Assembly: GCA_963968595.1 (NCBI GenBank)
Contig: CAXAHJ010000010.1
Location: 5,414-69,413, forward strand
Length of the DNA: 64,000 nt
Source of the DNA: GCA-2730975 sp937893275
GTDB taxonomy: Bacteria > Verrucomicrobiota > Verrucomicrobiia > Opitutales > Seribacteraceae
Direction of reading: 5' to 3'
Of this stretch, positions 36,065 through 44,848 are shown one piece after another. The notes beneath the pieces are model-generated. The model ran no database searches and was not told where the DNA came from. It worked only from the letters and a program-made list of their open reading frames with translations. The position numbers were made by a program, and so were the translations under genes. The first letter of the stretch is position 1. The number at the start of each line of letters is the position of its first letter.

Positions 36065-36690
36065 ATTCTCCACGAGTAAACCAAGGAGAGTGGTTTACAA
36101 ATAATCCGGAACTCAATAATGTACCGAATGCAGACATCCAGTACATTCCGGATTTTTTTTCTAAAGAAAAATCGGACCAAATGCTCAAAAGCTTGATCAA
36201 AAACATCAATTGGCGTCAAAATACTATTCAATTTTACGGGAAGAGAAGCTTAGTTCCTCGACTAGAAGCTTGGTACGGGGATGTAGGAAAAAGCTATTCA
36301 TATTCGGGCATTCAAATGGACCCCACACCATGGAGCGAAGAACTTATTGAAATCAAGCAAGCGATCGAAACGCAGACCGAATCCCCGTTTAACTCTGTTC
36401 TCATCAACTATTATCGCGATGGAAAGGACCGAGTAGCCTGGCACAGTGACGACGAAAACGAATTAGGCAGGAATCCTGTCATTGGGTCGATCAGTTTTGG
36501 TGCTGAGCGCAAGTTCAAGCTGAGGCACAAAGAATATAAAAAGAATGGATGTAGGATAGAAATAAAATTAGAGCACGGCAGCTTCTTGTTAATGAAAGGC
36601 GAAACTCAACATCATTGGGTGCACGAAATTCCACGCACTGCTCTTGCCATTGGACCTCGGGTCAACCTAACCTACAGATTCATTAAATAG
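36061..36690 (+). CDS. AlkB-like 2-oxoglutarate/Fe(II)-dependent dioxygenase
   Basis: The 209-residue protein has the complete AlkB site: the HxD motif in AWHSDDE near 126, the distal His in HWVHEIP near 183, and the 2-oxoglutarate-binding RVNLTYR at the C-terminus, preceded by INYYRDGKDR and GSISFGAERKF. The layout resembles ALKBH2/3-type enzymes that repair 1-methyladenine and 3-methylcytosine in DNA or RNA. Coupled to pirin by a 4-base overlap. It adds direct reversal of base damage to the repair genes in this island. Confidence 0.92.
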   Translation: MNSPRVNQGEWFTNNPELNNVPNADIQYIPDFFSKEKSDQMLKSLIKNINWRQNTIQFYGKRSLVPRLEAWYGDVGKSYSYSGIQMDPTPWSEELIEIKQAIETQTESPFNSVLINYYRDGKDRVAWHSDDENELGRNPVIGSISFGAERKFKLRHKEYKKNGCRIEIKLEHGSFLLMKGETQHHWVHEIPRTALAIGPRVNLTYRFIK

Positions 36691-36763
36691 TTTTCGTGAT
36701 ATTCCAAAGGGGATAAGGAACAGTGTAAGATTGGAGAAATCAAAATGAGCTCTTCATTTTTAT

Positions 36764-36790
36764 TGATCTGAAAACAAGATTTGAACGAAA
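36764..36790 (+). promoter_or_regulatory. Candidate ECF-type promoter, TGATCT-N16-CGAAA, before the SOUL/Gpx operon
   Basis: TGATCT at 36764-36769 and CGAAA at 36786-36790 are spaced by 16 bases. The ATG of the SOUL gene follows at 36800, so the transcript would be almost leaderless. Confidence 0.62.
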
Positions 36791-36799
36791 TAAAAAGTA

Positions 36800-37372
36800 A
36801 TGAAACAATTTTGGAAGATTTCTGTAACACTGTTGATAATTTCAACTGAGTTGGCTGCATACGAATCCATGCATCAAAAAACATCTGTTGGTACTATCAA
36901 AATACTTCACATCCCCGAAAGGTTAGCATTGGAAGCACAATCTGAAACAACCTATTTCGAGGCTGACAATGGACTGTTCCGCAAACTGTTTCGTTTCATT
37001 ACCGACAATGGGGTCTCGATGACAACTCCAGTGGAAGCTGAAATCAAGCCTGGGAAAATGAGGTTTTTCGTAGGCAAACAAGATCGACTTAAATCCATAC
37101 GGTCTACTTCGGTGGTCGAGGTAAAGAAAATATCCCCGATGTTAGTAGTGGCAATTGGTGTTAGAGGGAGTTATTCTGAGGACAGATTTCGTAAAAACGA
37201 GAAACAACTCTTGGCCTGGATTAAAAGAAATGAAAAATACGAAGCGACTGGAGATGCACATGCAGTGTATTGGAACGGACCTTTCGTTCCAGGATTTTTT
37301 AAACGCTCTGAAGTTCATTTACCAATCAGGAAAATGAACGAGCTCAAACGAAAAACAAAAGTTGAAATCTAA
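36800..37372 (+). CDS. SOUL-family heme-binding protein
   Basis: The 190-residue protein has a short N-terminal signal (KISVTLLIISTELAAYES) and a SOUL/HEBP domain: FRKLFRFITDNGVSMTTPVE near 54 is the family core, and a strand with MRFFVGKQDR near 80 follows. SOUL proteins bind heme or free porphyrin, a photosensitiser that makes singlet oxygen. First gene of a run with glutathione peroxidase and a PQQ-like lipoprotein (gaps of 8 and 7 bases), directly behind the promoter at 36764. Confidence 0.87.
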   Translation: MKQFWKISVTLLIISTELAAYESMHQKTSVGTIKILHIPERLALEAQSETTYFEADNGLFRKLFRFITDNGVSMTTPVEAEIKPGKMRFFVGKQDRLKSIRSTSVVEVKKISPMLVVAIGVRGSYSEDRFRKNEKQLLAWIKRNEKYEATGDAHAVYWNGPFVPGFFKRSEVHLPIRKMNELKRKTKVEI

Positions 37373-37380
37373 AGAGCATA

Positions 37381-37917
37381 ATGAGAAAATACTTCTTAAT
37401 AACAACAATTTCAATTACTACTATCATCAACGCCACACCTGTACACGACCACAAACTCCTCGACATTGTTGGCAGAGAAACTTCACTGGCAGAGTACAAG
37501 GGAAAAGTAATGCTGATAGTAAATGTTGCATCTAGGTGCGGGTTCACGAAGCAATACAAGGGACTCGAAGAATTGTATAATAAATACAAATCAAAAGGAT
37601 TAGTAGTTTGCGGATTCCCTTGCAACCAGTTCGGCAAGCAAGAACCTGGTTCGGATAAGGAAATCAAGGAATTTTGCACCGCTAATTTCGGGGTCACTTT
37701 TCCCATGTACTCGAAAATCGAGGTCAATGGAGAAGCAAGGCATTCGCTCTACGAGACGCTGGTCGGAAAGGACTCACCCTTAAAGGGAAACGTAAAGTGG
37801 AACTTCACAAAAATATTGGTAGGAAGGGACGGAAAGCCGATCGATAGGTTCGGTTCCTTGACCTCTCCCTCATCGAGTAAACTCCGCAAGGCCATCGAGA
37901 ACGCTCTGGAAGAATAG
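37381..37917 (+). CDS. Exported glutathione peroxidase family protein
   Basis: The 178-residue protein starts with a signal peptide (FLITTISITTIINA). The peroxidase blocks are complete: NVASRCGFT with the active Cys at 53, GFPCNQFGKQEPG near 79 with the catalytic Gln and resolving-Cys region, and WNFTKILVGRDG near 140 carrying the catalytic Trp and Asn. It reduces lipid or hydrogen peroxides, probably with thioredoxin-like donors, in the periplasm. It sits between the SOUL and PQQ-like genes in one operon, matching a defence against lipid peroxides. Confidence 0.93.
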   Translation: MRKYFLITTISITTIINATPVHDHKLLDIVGRETSLAEYKGKVMLIVNVASRCGFTKQYKGLEELYNKYKSKGLVVCGFPCNQFGKQEPGSDKEIKEFCTANFGVTFPMYSKIEVNGEARHSLYETLVGKDSPLKGNVKWNFTKILVGRDGKPIDRFGSLTSPSSSKLRKAIENALEE

Positions 37918-37924
37918 TGGTTGC

Positions 37925-39271
37925 GTGAAACTCCTCACCCTAACTGTGCCTGCAGCCTTGGTCTGCATGATTTTTCTATCGAGTTGCGTAAAGATTGAGT
38001 GGCGTGGCGGCATGACCCCTTCCTTCAAGTGGAAGGGGAAGAAGGACAAAAGCAGACTTGTGTTGCCTGACCCCCAAGCAGGCGAATTCCGCCTGAATGA
38101 TAATTCAACTACCTCCAACTGGCCCGACTTCCGAGGACCCGGCAGGCGTGGCATCGCCCCTGAACAAGGTGTAGACCTCGACTGGGAAGAAGACCCCATC
38201 CCGGTATGGCGGAAGCCCATCGGCCAAGGACATTCCTCAGTCATTATCGCCGGCAGTCGCCTCTATACACTCGAACAGAAAGGAGAATTCGAGGTTCTTT
38301 CCTGTTCCTCATTGATGAATGGTTCAATCATTTGGAATCACCGGACCGAGGATCGTTGGGACGACTCCATGGGAGGAACCGGTCCTCGAAGTACCCCCGT
38401 TTTCTCCAACGGGAAGATTTTTTCACTGTCGTCGAGTGGGAAATTGGCTTGTATCGATGCCGTCACAGGAGATCTCGGATGGGAGCAAGCCACACTTGAT
38501 CTCGACTACAAGTACCCGCACTGGGGAATCGCCTGCTCGCCGCTGGTGATAGACGACTTGGTCGTCGTGTCCCCCGGCGGCAAGGCCGGCGCCGCCAAGG
38601 CTTTTGACGCCACGACGGGCGAAGCCCGCTGGACCTCCGAACTGAAAGGTGCGGGCGTCTACCTCTCTCCCACGGTGCTCGACCTGCTCGGAGAAAAATA
38701 CCTGATGGCAGCGGTGGAGGGCAAATTTGCAGGACTCAATCCGACCACCGGAAACACCCTGTGGGAGCATCCGTGGAAAATCTTCATGATCAATGCCCAA
38801 ATTGTCCAACCTCTCGAGTTGTCGGATGACTTCTTCCTGCTTTCCGCAGGCTACGGCAAGGGAGCCGAAGCCATTCGCTTCAAGAAGACCGCAAATGGTT
38901 TCGAAACGGAACAAATCTGGAAATCGAAGAACCTTAAAACAAAGTTTTCCAGCCCGGTCCTCAGAGACGGCTATCTCTACGGCTTAAGCGAGAATTCCCT
39001 CACCTGCCTCGACGCAAGTACGGGAGAACTTAAGTGGCGAGGAAAAAAATACGGTTATGGGCGCATTCTCTTGGCTAAGGACAAGTTGCTAATTCTTGGG
39101 AACACAGGAACATTCAGTATCGTCGAGGCCAAGCCCGAAGCTTTTGAGGAAATCGCTTCGCATCAGCTCCTAAGCAAGGAACGTTGCTGGAATGGACCCG
39201 CCTTGGTTGGAGGCTACCTAGTGGTCCGGAACGGCAGCGAGATCGCCTGCTACGATTTCGCCAAACGCTAG
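37925..39271 (+). CDS. PQQ-like beta-propeller lipoprotein
   Basis: The 448-residue protein starts at a GTG seven bases after the Gpx stop. It has a lipobox (IFLSSC, Cys ~21). The mature part begins NWPDFRGPGRRG and has repeated propeller blades (CIDAVTGDLGWEQA, LNPTTGNTLWEH, CLDASTGELKWRGK). It belongs to the same family as the proteins at 17379 and 55139. No catalytic PQQ dehydrogenase residues are apparent; a periplasmic structural or assembly role is likely. Its position puts it under the promoter at 36764. It converges with umuC. Confidence 0.83.
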   Translation: MKLLTLTVPAALVCMIFLSSCVKIEWRGGMTPSFKWKGKKDKSRLVLPDPQAGEFRLNDNSTTSNWPDFRGPGRRGIAPEQGVDLDWEEDPIPVWRKPIGQGHSSVIIAGSRLYTLEQKGEFEVLSCSSLMNGSIIWNHRTEDRWDDSMGGTGPRSTPVFSNGKIFSLSSSGKLACIDAVTGDLGWEQATLDLDYKYPHWGIACSPLVIDDLVVVSPGGKAGAAKAFDATTGEARWTSELKGAGVYLSPTVLDLLGEKYLMAAVEGKFAGLNPTTGNTLWEHPWKIFMINAQIVQPLELSDDFFLLSAGYGKGAEAIRFKKTANGFETEQIWKSKNLKTKFSSPVLRDGYLYGLSENSLTCLDASTGELKWRGKKYGYGRILLAKDKLLILGNTGTFSIVEAKPEAFEEIASHQLLSKERCWNGPALVGGYLVVRNGSEIACYDFAKR

Positions 39272-39275
39272 TATC

Positions 39276-40517
39276 CTAGCCAACCACAGGCAAGTCCTCC
39301 CAGCTGGTCGTGTAACGAGGAGTGCGACTCTCTCGCTTCATACTCCATGAGCGATTGATCCCTTGTGCACCAATAAAACCGGCATTCGGTCCGTATGTGG
39401 CCACGACTTGCTCCATCGAGCGAACAAATCTCTTGCGGTTCTCGCTGCCGTGTTCCTCGAAGAGTAAACCTTGGCTTCGCTTGCTTGAGACGAGATCGAG
39501 CAGGATCACCCCGGCCTTTTTGTAGGCGAAACCTTGGCGGTAAATAGAGCGTAACAGAATCTTCGCGTTAGTAACGATACGGATAGGGTCGTCGGTCGGT
39601 TCGTCGAATGCCAAGGTTCGCGAATTGGCGTACTGAGGAAGATTTTCGCTGAAGCGATTGGTGGTGAGGAATACCTGTATACCCGAGGCAAGCGATCCTT
39701 CCTTACGAACCTTGCAGCTGGCCTTGACGGCGTAATTCGCCACGGCTTCCTCCAAATCTTCCAATTCCGTCACGGGCTTTCCAAAGGAACGCGAAGAACA
39801 AGTGTTCTTCTTTGGTTGGGGCATCTCCTCCATACCGATGCAGCGAAGACCGCCAAGCTCCCTTTGCGTGCGTTCCAAAGTGACTCCGCCGACGGAACGA
39901 ATGGCCGAGGTCGGTGCTTCCGCCAAACCAAGTGCATTGCGAACACCAATTCTACGGAGCCGAACGCCCAACCTTCGCCCCACCCCCCAGATATCCTCCA
40001 CCTCGACTTTCGCAAGAGCCTCCAAATCTGTCTCTCGGATCTCAAGGCATCCCGCTCCATCCTTTTTAGAAAGACGATTGGCGAGCTTGGATAAAGTCTT
40101 CGTAGACCCCAAGCCAATCGATATCGGAATACCCGTCCAGCGTCCCACGGTCTCACGAATTCTCCGCGAAAGATCGAGGGGGCTTTCAACTCCGTCAAAG
40201 TTAAGAAATGATTCATCTATGGAATAGACCTCCATCTCCGAAGCAAAGCGAGAGAGCACGGAAACGACTCGACGGGACATATCGCCGTAGAGCTCATAGT
40301 TGGAAGACAGAACCGTCACACCGTTACGTTCGCACAGCTTCTTCACCTGATGGTACGGGACTCCCATGGAAATCCCAAGTTCCTTGGCCTCGTTAGAACG
40401 AGCAACGGCACAACCATCGTTGTTGGAAAGAACGATCACGGGGCGACCCTCCAGCGAAGGTCGAAAAACTCTTTCACAGGATACGTAGAAATTATTGCAG
40501 TCCGCCAACGCGATCAC
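39276..40517 (-). CDS. umuC: Translesion DNA polymerase V catalytic subunit UmuC
   Basis: The 413-residue Y-family polymerase starts at a GTG (40517) whose bases overlap the umuD stop (GTGA). Catalytic motifs are ALADCNNFYVSCERVF near residue 3 (metal-binding Asp), NNDGCAVARSNEAK near 33, and YSIDESFLNF near 98 (Asp-Glu pair). The HhH region (WGVGRRLGVRLRRIG) and a little-finger domain follow, with a DUF4113-like C-terminus (MEQVVATYGPNAGFIGAQG region). It bypasses DNA lesions together with UmuD'. An upstream GTG frame to 40550 is rejected because it runs inside umuD. Confidence 0.95.
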   Translation of the reverse strand: MIALADCNNFYVSCERVFRPSLEGRPVIVLSNNDGCAVARSNEAKELGISMGVPYHQVKKLCERNGVTVLSSNYELYGDMSRRVVSVLSRFASEMEVYSIDESFLNFDGVESPLDLSRRIRETVGRWTGIPISIGLGSTKTLSKLANRLSKKDGAGCLEIRETDLEALAKVEVEDIWGVGRRLGVRLRRIGVRNALGLAEAPTSAIRSVGGVTLERTQRELGGLRCIGMEEMPQPKKNTCSSRSFGKPVTELEDLEEAVANYAVKASCKVRKEGSLASGIQVFLTTNRFSENLPQYANSRTLAFDEPTDDPIRIVTNAKILLRSIYRQGFAYKKAGVILLDLVSSKRSQGLLFEEHGSENRKRFVRSMEQVVATYGPNAGFIGAQGINRSWSMKRESRTPRYTTSWEDLPVVG

Positions 40518-41029
40518 AGGGGATGGATCACATTCGTAACGACACCCCACATTCGGACATCGTCCCCTTCGTTAAGAAGCAGTGCCTTGTAGGCGGGGTT
40601 CTCAGGGACCAACCACGCCTTGCCGTTGCGGTGAAGATAACGCTTCACGGTCAATTCGCCGTTGATGGAAGCAATAACCACTTTGCCGTTTGTTGTCTCG
40701 GCACTGCGATCCACGATCAGCAGGTCACCATCATGAATGCCCGCTCCAATCATTGACTCACCTTGAGCACGAACGAAGAAGGTGGCGGCAGGTTCGCGCA
40801 CCAAGTGCTCGTTTAAGTCGAGGGCGGATTCAACATAGTCATCAGCTGGCGAGGGGAAACCTGCGGATACTCCGGCGGCATACAGGGGTAAGGCGTATTC
40901 CTTTTCGCGAACGAAGCGAAGCACCCGATCCACTTGGCTCAACGGAATTCTAACAGGACGCGTAGCCTCTCCATACGTACCGCCACCCGCAGGTCTGCCC
41001 GCTCCCGTTCGTTTCCCACCTCTGCTCAT
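40514..41029 (-). CDS. umuD: UmuD, S24 self-cleaving subunit of polymerase V
   Basis: The 171-residue protein has the UmuD cleavage region (VSAGFPSPADDYVE, cut expected at Ala-Gly), the catalytic Ser in GESMIGAGIHDGDLLIVDRS and the Lys in GELTVKRYL. The N-terminal ~35 residues are Gly/Arg-rich (GGKRTGAGRPAGGG) and longer than in E. coli. RecA-stimulated cleavage would activate it in the SOS response. Upstream, TTGACC-N17-TATTTC is a possible sigma-70 promoter; I could not identify a convincing LexA operator. Divergent from the photolyase operon. Confidence 0.93.
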   Translation of the reverse strand: MSRGGKRTGAGRPAGGGTYGEATRPVRIPLSQVDRVLRFVREKEYALPLYAAGVSAGFPSPADDYVESALDLNEHLVREPAATFFVRAQGESMIGAGIHDGDLLIVDRSAETTNGKVVIASINGELTVKRYLHRNGKAWLVPENPAYKALLLNEGDDVRMWGVVTNVIHPL

Positions 41030-41083
41030 ATCCGTTGAAATACGTTACCGAATTCAAAAGGTCAAGCAACACAGACCAAAATG

Positions 41084-41110
41084 TGATCCATCGCTACGCC
41101 TTTTACGATG
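41084..41110 (+). promoter_or_regulatory. Candidate ECF-type promoter, TGATCC-N16-CGATG, before the photolyase operon
   Basis: TGATCC at 41084-41089 and CGATG at 41106-41110 are spaced by 16 bases. The site lies inside the longest possible SDR frame, which argues that translation begins at the GTG at 41119 instead. Confidence 0.65.
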
Positions 41111-41118
41111 TGATTAGT

Positions 41119-41847
41119 GTGAAAACAGAAAACAAACTCACATCCACCGTACACGTAATAGCGGGAGCCTCAAAAGGCATAGGGAGGGCCCTCGTAGAAA
41201 AAGACGGACAAGCCGGGCAAGAAATTTTTGCTATTTCTCGAAACGAACCCGAATCACCTTCCACATATGGACGGTGGATAAAGGGCGATGTTGCTCATCC
41301 CGAAACCTTTCTCGAGCAATTGCCTCCCGCCGTCAATTGCCTCACCTTCTGCCCGGGCAAAGTCATTCTTGGACCAATAAAAAGACTTACGGCCGAACAA
41401 ATGCTGGAAACCTATCGCACGAACGTGTTAGATGCGTTTCTATTGACAAAAGCCCTACTACCAAAACTTACCATAACCGAAAGCGGATCCATTGTATTCC
41501 TGTCCTCAGTGGCAGCGAGTTCGGGTCTGCCGAGTCACTGTGCAATTTCCGCGGCCAAATCAGCACTCGAAGGCTTTGCCATTGCCTTGGCCGCCGATCT
41601 CGCGCCTAAGGTTCGGGTAAACGTAGTTGCTCCAACCTTAACCCCAACTGAAATGGGCCTAGGCATGGTTGGCGGAGATAAGATGATACCAATGATTGAA
41701 AACAGACACCCATTGAAAAGACTACCCTCCGTCGATGAGGTAGCCGCCACGATCGGATTTTTGCATTCGAAACATGCGGCTTCCATTACGGGACAAGTAC
41801 TCAAGGTGGATGCAGGACTTTCCAGCCTTCGTCTCAATGATCGCTGA
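41119..41847 (+). CDS. Short-chain dehydrogenase/reductase
   Basis: The 242-residue protein starts at the GTG at 41119. It shows the SDR cofactor motif AGASKGIGRAL near residue 14, a catalytic Ser in IVFLSSVAASSGLPS near 122, and SAAKSALEGFA with Lys near 143. The usual catalytic Tyr of YxxxK is replaced: the sequence reads C-A-I-S-A-A-K, so Ser or Ile occupies the Tyr position and activity may be altered. Its last 11 bases overlap the photolyase gene. SDRs of this sort recur beside photolyase/FAD/DUF1365/cfa genes in light-response clusters. Confidence 0.82.
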   Translation: MKTENKLTSTVHVIAGASKGIGRALVEKDGQAGQEIFAISRNEPESPSTYGRWIKGDVAHPETFLEQLPPAVNCLTFCPGKVILGPIKRLTAEQMLETYRTNVLDAFLLTKALLPKLTITESGSIVFLSSVAASSGLPSHCAISAAKSALEGFAIALAADLAPKVRVNVVAPTLTPTEMGLGMVGGDKMIPMIENRHPLKRLPSVDEVAATIGFLHSKHAASITGQVLKVDAGLSSLRLNDR

Positions 41848-43294
41848 AAAAGACCGTTCGGCAAAATCGCGGGTAATCGTTTGGTTTCGCAGAGATCTTC
41901 GTCTCAGGGACAACCCGGCATTGGAAGTTGCCTACAAGGCTGGGAAAGAAATCGTTCCCGTGTTCATCTGGAATGAAGAAGAAGGTGGTCAATGGAGTCC
42001 AGGGGCTGCTTCAAGATGGTGGCTTCACCAATCGCTTAAAGATCTTGAGCAATCGATAGCATCACGAAACGGAAAATTAATACTACGTAAAGGATCAGCC
42101 GAGGACATCTTGCCTCAACTAGCAAAATCAGTTGGTGCGGATAAAGTCCTTTTCAATCGGGTTTACGACTCGGCCGGGCAGAAAACACAAGTTTCGGTTG
42201 AGACTGCCCTGAGACGGACGGGAGTTACTTCTGAATCATTTAATGCTTCTCTCCTAAATGAGCCATGGGAAATTAAAAACGGTTCAGGCAAACCCTATCA
42301 GGTCTTTACTCCATATTGGAGAGTCTCTCGCTCAGGAATTTATAGAGAGCCTTCGCCATATGAACCATCCAAGCTTACGTTCAACAACGCCGATTCCAAA
42401 ACTGAAACGTTAAACGACCTTGGCTTGTTGCCCAATCATCCTTGGCATAAAAAGTTATTTTCGCATTGGACTGTTTCGGAAGACGAAGGTCATAGAATGA
42501 TTAGCCGTACAACCGAAGAAGTGACCAGATTTTATTCCAACCGAAGAAATACTCCGTCGGTCGACGGTACTTCCAAGCTATCTCCTTTTTTGGCGTGGGG
42601 CAACATTAGCCCTCGCCAAGTTTGCCACGCTGTCCTTCAAGCGGATGGCCGTTCTGGCTCAAGAGGTGAAAATAAGTTTCTGACCGAGATCGGATGGAGG
42701 GAGTTTTCCTATCATTTACTCTATCATTTTCCTCGTTCACCTGAAAATCCATTAAGACCGAAGTACGCTGCATTCCCCTGGAGAAAAGATGCCAAAGCGC
42801 TTTCCCACTGGCAATTTGGGAAAACGGGTTACCCCTTGGTGGATGCCGGGATGAAACAACTCTACGAAACTGGATGGATGCACAATCGAGTTCGGATGGT
42901 CGTGGCCTCCTTCCTCGTCAAGCACCTCCTCCTTTCATGGTCTGAAGGCGCCAGATGGTTTTGGGATACCTTGGTCGATGCCGACCTAGCAAGTAACACT
43001 CAAGGTTGGCAATGGGCAGCAGGGTGCGGCGCCGACGCCGCACCTTATTTTAGGATTTTCAATCCAATTCTTCAGGGTGAGAAGTTTGACGGATCGGGTA
43101 AATATGTCCGAAAATGGATAGAACCATTAAGGGATTTCCCTTCTAAATGGATCTTCAAACCTTGGGAAGCGCCCGCAAGTGTTCTTTCGCAAAGCAATGT
43201 GGCGTTGGGACAAAACTACCCACGACCATGCGTTGACCATCCGGAAGCTCGCGCAAGGGCACTAGAGGCATTGGCGACCTTGCCCAAGAACTGA
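41837..43294 (+). CDS. phrB: Class I CPD photolyase/cryptochrome (FAD)
   Basis: The 485-residue protein (ATG at 41837) has an N-terminal antenna domain opening VIVWFRRDLRLRDNPAL and a C-terminal FAD domain. Visible signatures include WGNISPRQV near 255, MHNRVRMVVASFLVKHLL near 352, WDTLVDADLASNTQGWQWAAG near 378 and GADAAPYFRIFNP near 400. It uses light to split UV-induced pyrimidine dimers. The start overlaps the SDR by 11 bases, and the second photolyase follows after six bases, giving one operon behind the promoter at 41084. An upstream in-frame ATG (41774) lies in the SDR reading frame region and is less likely. Confidence 0.93.
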   Translation: MIAEKDRSAKSRVIVWFRRDLRLRDNPALEVAYKAGKEIVPVFIWNEEEGGQWSPGAASRWWLHQSLKDLEQSIASRNGKLILRKGSAEDILPQLAKSVGADKVLFNRVYDSAGQKTQVSVETALRRTGVTSESFNASLLNEPWEIKNGSGKPYQVFTPYWRVSRSGIYREPSPYEPSKLTFNNADSKTETLNDLGLLPNHPWHKKLFSHWTVSEDEGHRMISRTTEEVTRFYSNRRNTPSVDGTSKLSPFLAWGNISPRQVCHAVLQADGRSGSRGENKFLTEIGWREFSYHLLYHFPRSPENPLRPKYAAFPWRKDAKALSHWQFGKTGYPLVDAGMKQLYETGWMHNRVRMVVASFLVKHLLLSWSEGARWFWDTLVDADLASNTQGWQWAAGCGADAAPYFRIFNPILQGEKFDGSGKYVRKWIEPLRDFPSKWIFKPWEAPASVLSQSNVALGQNYPRPCVDHPEARARALEALATLPKN

Positions 43295-43300
43295 TAAGCG

Positions 43301-44848
43301 ATGACTCCTTCCTCTTCGCTCCGGAGGTTATTCGTTATTCTCGGAGACCAGCTCGATTACGATCGTTTCATACCAGACGACTTTGATTCGAATACGGATC
43401 TTTTTTGGATGGCAGAAGCTTCCGAGGAATCGACCCATGTCTTATCCAGCAAACACAGGATAGTCTATTTCCTATCCTCCATGAGGCATTTCCGAGATCA
43501 TTTGCGATCAATTAACATTCCCATTCGCTATCATTCACTCAACCATCAACATGAAGATTCTTCGCTCTCTGATCTCTTGAGGAAGGATATTCATGAATTA
43601 AATCCTCTCCAAGTTTCATTAGTTAAGCCAGGGGATTTTCGAGTTGAGGCATCCATTCGCGCAGTTTGTCGAGAAACAGGATCAGAATTAAACATCCGAC
43701 ACGACCTTCATTTCATTTGTAAGGAAAATCAGTTCGAAGAACATGCCGCCAATAGAAAATCTTTGCGACTTGAGTTCTTCTACAGAGAAATGCGGCGCAA
43801 GCACAATATCCTAATGGAAATGAACATTCCTACAGGTGGCTCTTGGAACTATGACAAAGAAAACAGAGAAAGCTTTAAAAAAACAGGTCCACCACGCTCC
43901 ACTCCTTCCTACGAGGAAACACCCGACCGATTGACCCGCGAGGTCATTTCCTTGGTTGAAAAAAGATTCCCCGAGCATCCTGGAAACCTATCCCACTTCC
44001 ACTGGCCGGTAACACCTCGAGACGCTCAATCTCAGTTGGATAAATTTGTGAGTGAAGGGCTTCCTTTATTCGGACGTTTTCAGGATGCAATGTGGCAGGA
44101 TCAAAAAACCCTTTTTCATTCTCTGGTCGCGGCACCGCTAAACCTAAAATTACTGGATCCGTTGAAAGTTGTTCGTCAAGTAGAGAAGACCTACAGCGAA
44201 GGTAATGCCCCCCTGGCGGCAACGGAAGGGTTCATTCGGCAAGTACTTGGCTGGCGAGAGTACGTGCGAGGTATCTACAACATGTACATGCCCAACTACA
44301 GGGAATCCAACTTCTTTGAAGCGAGCGAACCCTTGCCCAACTTTTTTTGGACAGGCGAAACCGAGATGGCATGCATGAAGAGTTGCCTGACCCAAGTACT
44401 CGACACAGGATATGGCCACCACATTCAACGTCTCATGGTTATCGGACTTTACTCCTTGCTTCGGGGAGTAAGCCCAGAGGAAATCAACAACTGGTTTCTG
44501 GCCTCATATGTGGACGCGGTGGACTGGGTAACGACGCCAAACGTCATCGGTATGTCACAATTCGCGGATGGAGGATTGTTGGCATCCAAACCATACTCTG
44601 CAACGGGTGCTTACATTAACCGGATGAGCAATTATTGTAAAGGTTGCCAATATAACCCGAAGGAATCGATTGGGCCAAAAGCCTGCCCATTCACCACTCT
44701 TTATTGGAACTTCCTCGACCGCCATCGCGAACGCCTATCAGGAAACCAGCGCATGATTATGCAAATGAGAAACCTCGATCGTCTGGACGAACTAAAGCTT
44801 AAAGGGATTAGAAAAGCAGCAGATTCCCTGCTTTATCAATCGAACTAG
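43301..44848 (+). CDS. Iron-sulfur bacterial cryptochrome/(6-4) photolyase (PhrB-FeS type)
   Basis: The 515-residue protein belongs to the FeS-BCP branch: it opens RLFVILGDQLDYDRF and contains FIRQVLGWREYVRGIYNMYM near 308, GYGHHIQRLMVIG near 367 and WVTTPNVIGMSQFADGG near 408. The 4Fe-4S ligands are visible as a Cys in MACMKSC near 355 and the pattern YCKGC...KACPF, where the last three Cys have spacings of 3 and 13, matching Agrobacterium PhrB. It should repair (6-4) photoproducts using light. Six bases after the class I enzyme; together they cover both main UV lesions. The 3' end overlaps the convergent ligase gene by 41 bases. Confidence 0.93.
   Translation: MTPSSSLRRLFVILGDQLDYDRFIPDDFDSNTDLFWMAEASEESTHVLSSKHRIVYFLSSMRHFRDHLRSINIPIRYHSLNHQHEDSSLSDLLRKDIHELNPLQVSLVKPGDFRVEASIRAVCRETGSELNIRHDLHFICKENQFEEHAANRKSLRLEFFYREMRRKHNILMEMNIPTGGSWNYDKENRESFKKTGPPRSTPSYEETPDRLTREVISLVEKRFPEHPGNLSHFHWPVTPRDAQSQLDKFVSEGLPLFGRFQDAMWQDQKTLFHSLVAAPLNLKLLDPLKVVRQVEKTYSEGNAPLAATEGFIRQVLGWREYVRGIYNMYMPNYRESNFFEASEPLPNFFWTGETEMACMKSCLTQVLDTGYGHHIQRLMVIGLYSLLRGVSPEEINNWFLASYVDAVDWVTTPNVIGMSQFADGGLLASKPYSATGAYINRMSNYCKGCQYNPKESIGPKACPFTTLYWNFLDRHRERLSGNQRMIMQMRNLDRLDELKLKGIRKAADSLLYQSN

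Noticed and set aside
41030..41118. LexA operator before umuD
   Set aside because: Only a weak TTGAA...TTCAA pair is present; it does not match a LexA box I can support.
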